Below the pieces are notes generated by a model. That model had not been told where the DNA came from. It worked only from the letters and a program-made list of their open reading frames with translations, and did no database searches. Shown piece after piece: positions 1 through 5,870 of a stretch of 9,566 bases of DNA. Position numbers and translations under genes: made by a program. The stretch is from Deltaproteobacteria bacterium (GTDB taxonomy: Bacteria; Desulfobacterota; UBA8473): contig DAOWME010000104.1 in assembly GCA_030643245.1 (NCBI GenBank), positions 1-9,566 on the forward strand, written 5' to 3'. Numbering within the stretch: position 1 is the first letter of the stretch; the number at the start of each line of letters is the position of its first letter.

Positions 1-136
1 CCAATTCAGAAATGAGCAATTTTTTCTCTGAGCAAGGCCGCACGACGGTTTGCGCCGAGTCGTACATGATCGTACGTCGCAGGCGGAAACCGGAGGAGAA
101 CGCAGCTCAGGGGAAAAATGGCCATTCCTGGATGGA
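1..136. repeat. Long imperfect palindrome (fold-back sequence), possibly cut by the window edge
   Basis: This stretch folds back on itself around position 68.5. The centre is CGTAC (61-65), a six-base loop, and GTACG (72-76). The outer arms pair AATG (11-14) with CATT (123-126). Between them, a left arm with a T-rich run and CTCTGAGC (11-34) mirrors a right arm with GCTCAGGGGAAAAA (about 105-118), and CGGTTTGCGCCG mirrors CGGCGGAAACCG-like sequence. Weaker symmetry continues to positions 1-10 and 127-136, so the true end may lie outside the window. Many of the mismatches are transitions. I see no sequence similarity to the 181-bp element at 211-391. It could be a structured RNA, a second miniature element or a protein-binding site. 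No coding sequence is visible in 1-210. Confidence 0.6.
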
Positions 137-210
137 AACTAACTAAACCACATGGGGCAGATGACAAGAGAGCGTTAATCCATCATGAAATTACAGCCTG
201 TTAAAGCTAA

Positions 211-391
211 GGGACGTGGCCGAAATAACTTCCTCAAGTTGGCGCTCAGATTTAGATCAGATTTGTTCGATCTGAAAATACAAAACCACAGGAATAGTTT
301 TGCCTATTTCGAGGATTTTGTGTTTGAAGATCGGGCAAAGATGGCCTGAAGATGAGATGTACAAATAGGGAAGTTATTTCGGCCACGTCCC
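211..391. mobile_element. 181-bp fold-back miniature element, copy 1
   Basis: The element has perfect 23-bp terminal inverted repeats: 211-233, beginning GGGACGTGGCCGAAATAACT, and its reverse complement at 369-391. The symmetry continues inward as an imperfect palindrome with a one-base offset: TTTGTTCGATC (262-272) faces GATCGGGCAAA (329-339), and AATAG (293-297) faces CTATT (304-308). The whole unit could therefore fold into a single long hairpin. TAA flanks both ends (208-210 and 392-394), which may be a target-site duplication. An almost identical copy of the same length is at 6959-7139 and an inverted copy starts at 9315. It has no credible coding sequence, since frames through it only follow the palindrome. 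It resembles a MITE or a REP/BIME-like sequence, and the enzyme that moves it is not in the window. It lies about 70 bases upstream of the polysaccharide operon and could affect its transcription. Confidence 0.85.
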
Positions 392-460
392 TAAGAAGGG
401 TGAAATTGGATATTTTCCAATCAGGAATTATGTTATGTGTCGCCCGGGCAATTCCCAAAC

Positions 461-1453
461 ATGAAAGTTAAACCCCACCTTGTAGCTGGAATAATCAATT
501 ACCAGGATTATAATTGCTTATACTCTTGCCTGAAAAGCCTTAATCAGCAGACTCTTACCGTAAATGAAGTCATCCTGATAGATAATGCCAGTACTCCAGA
601 GAAAATTCGACCTATTGCAGAGGTCTATCCAGAGATAAGCATCTTGGCCCAGGAGGCAAACCTCGGTTACACTGGTGGCGCTAATAGGATTATCCGGTCA
701 ACAGGGGTATGCGACTACATACTCCTCTTAAACCCTGATGTAGTCTTGCTCCCGGAGGCACTTGAGGAGATGATCAGGATCATGGAGACAGATTCTGAGA
801 TCGGCTGTGTGGGAGGAAAACTCCTCCTGGGTCTCCCTCCGGAGATGGGACTGGGGTCTGGCAATGACCCTACCGTGGACAGTGCAGGCCATATAATACA
901 TAAAAATCGCCGTGTCTTTGAACGGGGCCACGGGGAAAGAGACAATGGACAATACGATAAGGAAGAGGAGGTCTTCAGTGTTTGCGGGGCGGCGGCCCTT
1001 TACCGCAGAGTCATGCTGGAGGACGTAAAGATAGGCGAAGAATATTTTGACGAGGACTTCTTTGCATATAAGGAAGACGTTGATATAAGTTGGCGTGCCC
1101 GGCTCCTGGGGTGGAAAACTGTTTACACCCCAAAAGCCAGGTTGTACCACCTTAAGGGGTGGAAACATGCTGCCATTAGGAAGAACGTCCCGTGGATAAG
1201 GAGGTATCATTCCTTTAAAAACCATTATCTAGTGCTAATAAAGAACGAGTTATCCAGTCTATTCCTGCAGGACCTCCTTCAGATAACATGGCTGGAATGG
1301 AGGAAATTAGCATACATGACCTTATTCGAGCCTACACTCTGGCGGGCCATTTGGGACATTCGAAGGTATTGGGCCAGTGCGTGGCGGAAGCGTCAGGAGA
1401 TCATGAAAAAGGTGAGGATTACTGATGAGGAGATGGCTCGATGGTTCTTGTGA
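461..1453 (+). CDS. GT2-family glycosyltransferase (rhamnosyltransferase-like)
   Basis: Cytoplasmic inverting GT-A glycosyltransferase, likely adding a sugar from a nucleotide-sugar donor to a lipid-linked glycan. Counting from ATG 461 (330 residues), the GT-A fold shows DNAS at 41-44, an NLGYTGGAN nucleotide-binding region at 67-75, NPD at 91-93 (the DxD-like metal/donor site), and KEDVDISWR at 204-212, which is the ED acceptor/base motif typical of WbbL-like enzymes. The C-terminus (about 240-330) is rich in Trp and Arg, suggesting association with the inner membrane face. The start is uncertain. An in-frame GTG at 437 has AGGA ten bases upstream, whereas ATG 461 lacks a clear ribosome site but fits the usual family N-terminus. 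Its TGA stop overlaps the GTG of the following small ORF. It is the first gene of the polysaccharide operon. Family assignment is firm; the sugar is unknown. Confidence 0.9.
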   Translation: MKVKPHLVAGIINYQDYNCLYSCLKSLNQQTLTVNEVILIDNASTPEKIRPIAEVYPEISILAQEANLGYTGGANRIIRSTGVCDYILLLNPDVVLLPEALEEMIRIMETDSEIGCVGGKLLLGLPPEMGLGSGNDPTVDSAGHIIHKNRRVFERGHGERDNGQYDKEEEVFSVCGAAALYRRVMLEDVKIGEEYFDEDFFAYKEDVDISWRARLLGWKTVYTPKARLYHLKGWKHAAIRKNVPWIRRYHSFKNHYLVLIKNELSSLFLQDLLQITWLEWRKLAYMTLFEPTLWRAIWDIRRYWASAWRKRQEIMKKVRITDEEMARWFL

Positions 1454-1617
1454 ATGAAAAAGACATCCCCTGGGATGGGATAAAGAACAGGTTCATCGTG
1501 TTCTTTCCCATTACGAGTAGCACGTTGAAGAGGAAGCACCAGCTGAAGATAAGCAGCGTATGCATCAATAGATCTGTCCTGAGTTATTCACATCTACCGA
1601 GGGGATATAACCGGTGA
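1450..1617 (+). CDS. Possible 55-residue protein coupled to both glycosyltransferase genes
   Basis: An open frame of 55 codons plus stop fills the gap between the two glycosyltransferase genes. It begins with GTG at 1450-1452, overlapping the upstream TGA as GTGA, and ends with TGA at 1615-1617, overlapping the downstream GTG start again as GTGA. The product begins VNEKDIPWDGIKNRF and is basic (many Lys/Arg) with a short hydrophobic patch FIVFFPI around residues 15-21. I see no signal peptide, full membrane helix or known motif. A 12-bp stem with a two-base bulge (1475-1511) falls inside it. It could be a real small protein, a translated spacer that carries ribosomes to the next gene, or a gene remnant. 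The double overlap is the only positive argument for it; the product itself is not recognised. Confidence 0.4.
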   Translation: MNEKDIPWDGIKNRFIVFFPITSSTLKRKHQLKISSVCINRSVLSYSHLPRGYNR

Positions 1618-2798
1618 AAGTAGCCATAGTTCATGATTGGCTTACTGGGATGAGGGGGGGGGAGAAGTGTCTCGAGGTCTTTTGTGAGATCTTTCCCGAG
1701 GCTGACCTGTATACTTTGTTGCACATAAAGGGTAAGATGTCGAAGATCATAGAAGACATGAATGTAACAACCTCCTTCATCCAGAGGTTACCCCTGGCTT
1801 CCAAGAAGTACAGGAATTATTTACCGCTATTCCCGACAGCGATTGAAAAATTTGACTTGAGCGGTTACAATCTGGTATTAAGTAGCAGCCATTGTGTGGC
1901 AAAGGGCGTAATTTCCCCCCCAGAGACCTGCCACATATCGTTTATTCACACGCCGATGAGGTATATCTGGGATCTCTGGGGAGATTACTTCGGCGAAGAT
2001 AGAGTGGGGTGGCTAGTCAAAAAAACGATTCCCTTCTTCGCTAACTACCTTCGCATCTGGGATGTAACATCGAACAACATGATAGACCATTTTGTAGCTA
2101 ACTCGAAACATGTGAAAAGTAGGATATGGAGATACTACCGCAGAGAATCAGTAGTAATTAACCCCCCGGTGGACACAGTATTGTTTCAACCTTCTAGAGA
2201 AGACAGTGATTTCTATCTGATGGTTACTGCTCTGGCTCCCTATAAACGGGTAGACTTGGCTGTCGATGCCTTTAATAAACTGGGACTGCCACTGAAGATT
2301 ATCGGCGCCGGTCAGGAAGAAAAGAGACTGAAAAGGCTTGGAGAAAGAAACATCGACTTTTTGGGTTGGCAACCAGATCCCGTCCTGGTAGAATGCTACG
2401 CGAAGTGTAAGGCCTTTATCTTCCCCGGGGAAGAGGATTTTGGGATTACGCCCTTGGAATCACAGGCCTCCGGCAGACCTGTGATTGCTTATGGGAAGGG
2501 GGGAGTACTGGAGACAGTCATCCCGGTTGAACACTCTACTGAAAGCAAGCGGCAGCCTGACGTGAACAACCAACCGCCAACGGGGCTCTTCTTTTATGAA
2601 CAGACCCCCGAAGCCCTGATTGAGGCTGTCATAAATTTTGAGAGAGTTTTTCACGTATTCAACAAAGAGAAAATAAGGGAACACGCCCTAAGGTTCGATC
2701 GATCTATATTTAAGAAACGGATCAAGGGCTTTATTGAAGATAAGTACTTCAAATTTCGGGAGTCAAGAATTGCTAAAAAAACACAGTCAATTCTTTGA
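1614..2798 (+). CDS. GT4-family glycosyltransferase (group 1, WbaZ-like)
   Basis: Retaining GT-B glycosyltransferase of 394 residues, probably extending the lipid-linked repeat unit at the cytoplasmic membrane face. The N-terminal Rossmann domain starts with the acceptor-side motif HDWLTGMRGGEK (7-18). The linker carries HTPMRYIWDLW, characteristic of the mannosyltransferase-like WbaZ subgroup. The C-terminal donor domain holds ALAPYKRVDLAV and the E-x7-E pair E274/E282 in EEDFGITPLE. The start is GTG 1614, preceded by GAGGGG (1599-1604) at nine-base spacing. A run of nine G (1654-1662) encodes Arg14-Gly-Gly-Glu17; slippage there would truncate the protein early. An insertion-like segment around residues 305-325 separates the catalytic region from the end of the domain. 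The 3' end overlaps the next gene by 29 bases. The fold is certain, but donor and acceptor cannot be read from sequence. Confidence 0.92.
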   Translation: MKVAIVHDWLTGMRGGEKCLEVFCEIFPEADLYTLLHIKGKMSKIIEDMNVTTSFIQRLPLASKKYRNYLPLFPTAIEKFDLSGYNLVLSSSHCVAKGVISPPETCHISFIHTPMRYIWDLWGDYFGEDRVGWLVKKTIPFFANYLRIWDVTSNNMIDHFVANSKHVKSRIWRYYRRESVVINPPVDTVLFQPSREDSDFYLMVTALAPYKRVDLAVDAFNKLGLPLKIIGAGQEEKRLKRLGERNIDFLGWQPDPVLVECYAKCKAFIFPGEEDFGITPLESQASGRPVIAYGKGGVLETVIPVEHSTESKRQPDVNNQPPTGLFFYEQTPEALIEAVINFERVFHVFNKEKIREHALRFDRSIFKKRIKGFIEDKYFKFRESRIAKKTQSIL

Positions 2799-4173
2799 AT
2801 CTTTATTGTTACTCACAGACATTACCTTACTCTCCCTTTCGTGGGTAACCTCTTATTACCTTCGATTCTATTCTAATTTGGTTCCGGTTTACAAGGGAAT
2901 CCCCTCCTTCAGCCTGTACCTTTCTTTGCTGATACTGATAATACCTATATGGGTCTTTGTATTTAAGGGCTTCGGTTTATATGAACCCAAGAGGACATCG
3001 CCCTGGGTCAAAGAGGTATTTGATTTAGTCAGGGCTTGCACTCTGTCCATCTTAGTCCTGATTTCCATTACCTTCCTGGTTAGGCAATACCAGTTTTCTC
3101 GCGGGGTCTTTATATATTTTTGGGTGATAAACATATTTGTGTTTGTGCTGTCAAGGGCCATGTTTCGAGAGGTCCTTCGGTATCTTCGGAGGAAGGGATT
3201 CAACCTCAGACATGTATTAGTCATCGGGGCGGGGGATTTGGGGCAAAAATTGGCTGACAGGATAAAAAGTCATCCTGAGCTGGGTCTCAGGGTTGTCGGT
3301 TTCTTGACGAGACATCCGGAAAAGGTGGGGAAGGTCACCAAAAGGATCAAGATCCTGGGGCTCTATGATGATGTTCGAGAGGTAGTCAGGGACAATGAGA
3401 TTGATCAGGTGATAATAGCTATGCCCCTCAATGAGTCCCTGAGACTGGGGACAATCCTGAAACTTCTTAAAGAGGAGATGGCAGACATAAGGATCGTGCC
3501 AGATCTCTACCAGTTCATTATACTTCGGGGTGGTGTTGAGACCTTGGATGGTCTTCCGATAATCAGTTTGAGTGACTCCCCCCTCTATGGATGGAACATG
3601 ATTTTCAAGAGGATGTTGGATATATCCGCTTCTGTATCGGCTATTATAGTCCTGTCTCCGCTAATGGTTTTGATAGGGGCAATTATCAAGGTTACATCGC
3701 CTGGGCCCATCTTATATAACCAAGAACGAATGGGATTTGATGGCAAGGTCTTCAATATTTATAAATTCCGATCTATGAAGATGGGGGCGGAGGATGAGAC
3801 AGGTCCTGTGTGGGCCTCCGAAGATGATCCCAGAAGGACAAAATTTGGCGCCCTCTTGAGAAAAACGAGTCTCGATGAACTGCCCCAGTTGTTCAATGTG
3901 CTCAAGGGTGAAATGAGTCTGGTCGGCCCCAGACCGGAACGGCCAAGGCTGATTGATGACTTGAAAAAAGATGTCCCCAAGTATATGTTCAGGCATAAGA
4001 TGAAAGCAGGCATGACAGGATGGGCTCAGGTAAACGGATGGAGGGGTAATACCTCTATTGAGAAGAGGGTTGAATACGATCTGTACTATATCGAGAACTG
4101 GTCAATAACCCTTGACATCAAAATAATGTGCTTGACCTTCTGGAAAGGATTTATTGATAAGAATGGTTATTAG
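2770..4173 (+). CDS. Undecaprenyl-phosphate sugar-1-phosphate transferase (WcaJ/WbaP-type polyprenyl glycosyl phosphotransferase)
   Basis: Initiating enzyme: it transfers a hexose-1-phosphate from a UDP-sugar (often glucose or galactose) to undecaprenyl phosphate in the inner membrane. It has several hydrophobic segments in the first ~130 residues, a Rossmann-like middle domain starting HVLVIGAGDLGQKLADR, and a hydrophobic re-entrant segment followed by the catalytic domain from about residue 280 (KRMLDI). Conserved sites are KFRSM (332-336), the catalytic Asp-Glu dyad D369-E370 in TSLDELPQ, VGPRPE (385-390) and MTGWAQVNGWRG. I chose TTG 2770 because GGGAG (2758-2762) lies seven bases upstream and the resulting LLKKHSQFFESLL matches the usual family start, giving 467 residues, close to E. 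coli WcaJ. A TTG at 2734 with AAGGG upstream would add 12 residues. It overlaps the upstream gene, suggesting translational coupling. Confidence 0.93.
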   Translation: MLKKHSQFFESLLLLTDITLLSLSWVTSYYLRFYSNLVPVYKGIPSFSLYLSLLILIIPIWVFVFKGFGLYEPKRTSPWVKEVFDLVRACTLSILVLISITFLVRQYQFSRGVFIYFWVINIFVFVLSRAMFREVLRYLRRKGFNLRHVLVIGAGDLGQKLADRIKSHPELGLRVVGFLTRHPEKVGKVTKRIKILGLYDDVREVVRDNEIDQVIIAMPLNESLRLGTILKLLKEEMADIRIVPDLYQFIILRGGVETLDGLPIISLSDSPLYGWNMIFKRMLDISASVSAIIVLSPLMVLIGAIIKVTSPGPILYNQERMGFDGKVFNIYKFRSMKMGAEDETGPVWASEDDPRRTKFGALLRKTSLDELPQLFNVLKGEMSLVGPRPERPRLIDDLKKDVPKYMFRHKMKAGMTGWAQVNGWRGNTSIEKRVEYDLYYIENWSITLDIKIMCLTFWKGFIDKNGY

Positions 4174-4184
4174 AAGGAGTTTGT

Positions 4185-5144
4185 ATGAGGACCTTGATTA
4201 CCGGAGGGGCCGGGTTTCTCGGTTCCCACATGTGTGACCGGCTGATTGCAGAGGGACACTTCGTCATCTGTATGGATAACCTCATTACCGGTAATATGGA
4301 TAACATCGCCCACCTATTTGGTAATAACAGCTTTAGATTCATAAAGCATGACGTGACAGAGTATGTCTATGTGGAAGGAGACGTAGATTTTATCATCCAC
4401 TTCGCTTCCCCTGCCAGTCCAATTGACTACTTACAATTGCCCATACAAACCTTGAAAGTGGGTTCCCTGGGAACCCACAAAGCTTTAGGACTGGCTAAAG
4501 CAAAAAAGGCCAGGTTTTTGTTGGCATCCACTTCAGAGTGTTACGGTGATCCCCTGGTTCACCCCCAGTCAGAGGACTATTGGGGAAACGTTAACCCTGT
4601 CGGCCCTCGTGGTGTCTATGATGAGGCAAAGAGATTTGCTGAAGCCATGACCATGGCCTATCATAGATATCACGGTATTGAGACCAGGATTGTCAGAATC
4701 TTCAACACATATGGCCCTAGAATGAGGCTGCGGGATGGGAGGGCATTGCCCGCTTTCATATGCCAGGCGTTACGGGAGGAGGAACTTACAGTGTTCGGGG
4801 ATGGATTGCAGACCCGGAGCTTCTGTTATGTCTCAGACCTGATTGAAGGGGTGTACAGACTCCTTCTGTCTGATGAGTCATCACCTGTTAACATAGGTAA
4901 CCCTTATGAGATGACCATTCTCGACTTTGCGAAGAAGATCCTGAACCTGACAGGCAGCAGGAGTAAGATAACCTTTGAACCCTTACCCGAAGATGACCCC
5001 AAAGTCAGGCAACCGGATATTACCAAGGCCAGAAATTCACTCAGGTGGGAGCCTGAGGTATCCCTTGACCAAGGGCTGAGGATGACATTAGAATATTTTA
5101 AGGAAAGGATGAAGAAAAACGACAAGAATACGATGAAAACATAG
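4185..5144 (+). CDS. UDP-glucuronate decarboxylase / UDP-xylose synthase (extended SDR)
   Basis: Soluble NAD-dependent enzyme converting UDP-glucuronate to UDP-xylose, the likely donor for this operon's glycan. It is a 319-residue extended short-chain dehydrogenase with GGAGFLG (7-13) as the NAD loop, D31-N32 at the end of the second strand, FASPASP (73-79), STSECYGDP (115-123), the catalytic YxxxK pair Y145/K149 in YDEAKR, FNTYGPRM, and QTRSFCYVSDL. SPASP, HPQSE and YWGNVNP are strongly characteristic of the UXS subgroup rather than of 4-epimerases or dTDP-glucose dehydratases. AAGGAG (4174-4179) lies five bases before the ATG and directly after the previous stop codon. The lysine-rich tail ends in a TAG whose last base is the first base of a solo fold-back-element end, so the natural C-terminus may have been altered. 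Confidence 0.93.
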   Translation: MRTLITGGAGFLGSHMCDRLIAEGHFVICMDNLITGNMDNIAHLFGNNSFRFIKHDVTEYVYVEGDVDFIIHFASPASPIDYLQLPIQTLKVGSLGTHKALGLAKAKKARFLLASTSECYGDPLVHPQSEDYWGNVNPVGPRGVYDEAKRFAEAMTMAYHRYHGIETRIVRIFNTYGPRMRLRDGRALPAFICQALREEELTVFGDGLQTRSFCYVSDLIEGVYRLLLSDESSPVNIGNPYEMTILDFAKKILNLTGSRSKITFEPLPEDDPKVRQPDITKARNSLRWEPEVSLDQGLRMTLEYFKERMKKNDKNTMKT

Positions 5145-5161
5145 GGGCGAGGCCGAAATAA
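5144..5161. repeat. Solo terminal repeat of the 181-bp fold-back element
   Basis: GGGGCGAGGCCGAAATAA matches the outer 18 bases of the element end at 211-228 with two differences. It shares the GGGGCGAG variant with the left end of copy 2 (6959-6966), and it is preceded by TA like the other ends. The rest of the element is absent. It starts inside the TAG stop of the decarboxylase gene. It is probably a remnant of an excised or deleted copy. Confidence 0.6.
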
Positions 5162-5256
5162 TCGTTCGTGGGACGTAACTGTTCAAGGAGATCAGGGGAT
5201 GAAGTGAGCTAAAGTTTGAGGTCACTTGTAACTTTTTGCGTAACCGCACAAGTAAG

Positions 5257-5275
5257 AAAAGTGTAAACCACTTTT
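5257..5275 (+). promoter_or_regulatory. Hairpin just upstream of the small membrane protein start
   Basis: AAAAGTG (5257-5263) and CACTTTT (5269-5275) form a perfect seven-bp stem with loop TAAAC. The stem ends immediately before the GAGGT ribosome site (5276-5280) and 10 bases before ATG 5286, so it could modulate translation or stabilise the 5' end. The rest of the 5162-5285 gap shows no convincing promoter or gene. Confidence 0.4.
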
Positions 5276-5285
5276 GAGGTTGAAT

Positions 5286-5513
5286 ATGATAAAGAAAGTA
5301 GTTTTGGGAATTGCAGTTGGATTGATCTTGTTTGTTGCCTTCATATATTTCGGAGGGGGAAAAACCGTAACACACCTCGGAACCAAAACCGAAGAAATGG
5401 GCAGAGACATAAAGGCAGTAGGCAAGGAAGTACAGAGAATCCAGGGAGACATCTTGAAGGATGTCAAAGACGGGTACAAAAAGATGCAAAAGCGGTTGGA
5501 TGATGTAAAATAA
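5286..5513 (+). CDS. Small single-pass membrane protein with coiled-coil tail
   Basis: A 75-residue protein not recognised as a named family. After MIKK, residues 5-22 form one hydrophobic helix with no cleavage-site pattern, followed by GGGK and a long charged helix. Hydrophobic residues at 38, 42, 45, 49, 52 and 56, and again at 67, 71 and 74, follow a heptad-like spacing, so residues 35-75 probably form an amphipathic helix or short coiled coil. The lysine-rich N-terminus predicts the start inside and the helical domain in the periplasm. ATG 5286 is chosen over TTG 5274 because GAGGT (5276-5280) is correctly spaced for it. It is 140 bases downstream of the decarboxylase, not tightly coupled, and converges with the acylphosphatase gene 17 bases away. 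A role in envelope or polysaccharide export is only a guess from position. Confidence 0.75.
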   Translation: MIKKVVLGIAVGLILFVAFIYFGGGKTVTHLGTKTEEMGRDIKAVGKEVQRIQGDILKDVKDGYKKMQKRLDDVK

Positions 5514-5530
5514 AACCACCACTCTTATTG

Positions 5531-5809
5531 CTAAAATGAAATCGAAAACCCATTGAACTCTCCCTTGTGATCCTCACAATCCACAGAAAGATCGTCAACC
5601 CTCGCACCGTTCGGCCCCTGGCCAAACCACCTAACCATACAGTTCACCCTCTCTTCCTCCCCTTCAAAGACAGCCTCGACATTTCCATCAGGAAGGTTTC
5701 TCACCCATCCACAAACCCCCAACCTCCTTGCTTCATCTTGAGTTGCTGCGCGAAACCATACCCCCTGCACCCTCCCCTGCACTATCACATGAGCTCTCGT
5801 CTTGGGCAT
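5531..5809 (-). CDS. acyP: Acylphosphatase
   Basis: Small cytoplasmic enzyme (92 residues, standard length) that hydrolyses carboxyl-phosphate bonds such as acetyl phosphate, 1,3-bisphosphoglycerate or carbamoyl phosphate. The signature VQGRVQGVWFR (10-20) supplies the phosphate-binding loop and catalytic Arg20. GWVRNLPDGNVEAVFEG (34-50) supplies catalytic Asn38 and the second family signature. It ends in FSISF, the typical closing strand. The start has a very strong ribosome site, GGGAGGAGGGG, seven bases upstream on the minus strand. It lies 61 bases downstream of the DUF1786 gene on the same strand, so the two are probably co-transcribed. Its 3' end converges with the small membrane protein gene, with only 17 bases between the stops and no obvious shared terminator. 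Confidence 0.95.
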   Translation of the reverse strand: MPKTRAHVIVQGRVQGVWFRAATQDEARRLGVCGWVRNLPDGNVEAVFEGEEERVNCMVRWFGQGPNGARVDDLSVDCEDHKGEFNGFSISF

Positions 5810-5870
5810 CTTGGTTCCCCTCCTCCCTTATATATCTCTGTATTCCTTTGTTGTCCGACCCAGTCCTACC

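Noticed and set aside
170..178. GAGCGTTAA at 170-178 and again at 9550-9558, as a possible long-range direct repeat
   Set aside because: Nine bases with no extension either side is within chance for a window of this size.
405..434. ATTGGA/TCCAAT inverted repeat and a TTGGAT-17-TATGTT promoter-like pair before the polysaccharide operon
   Set aside because: The hexamers match the sigma-70 consensus only weakly and the 6-bp arms are short, so I would not annotate a promoter. If real, transcription would start near 441 and favour ATG 461.
252..458. Minus-strand open frame of about 68 codons across fold-back copy 1, and similar frames in copies 2 and 3
   Set aside because: The frames follow the palindromic repeat itself and run into unrelated flanks; the similar peptides come from copies of the repeat, not from a conserved gene.
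1475..1511. Stem of 12 bp with a two-base bulge after the first glycosyltransferase, as a terminator
   Set aside because: No T-tract follows, and it lies within an open frame coupled to both neighbouring genes, so a stop of transcription here is unlikely.
1915..1921. Seven-C run in the GT4 gene as a phase-variable tract
   Set aside because: It is shorter than usual slipping tracts, and similar runs are common in this window.
5514..5530. Bidirectional terminator between the convergent small membrane protein and acyP genes
   Set aside because: The 17-base gap has no inverted repeat.
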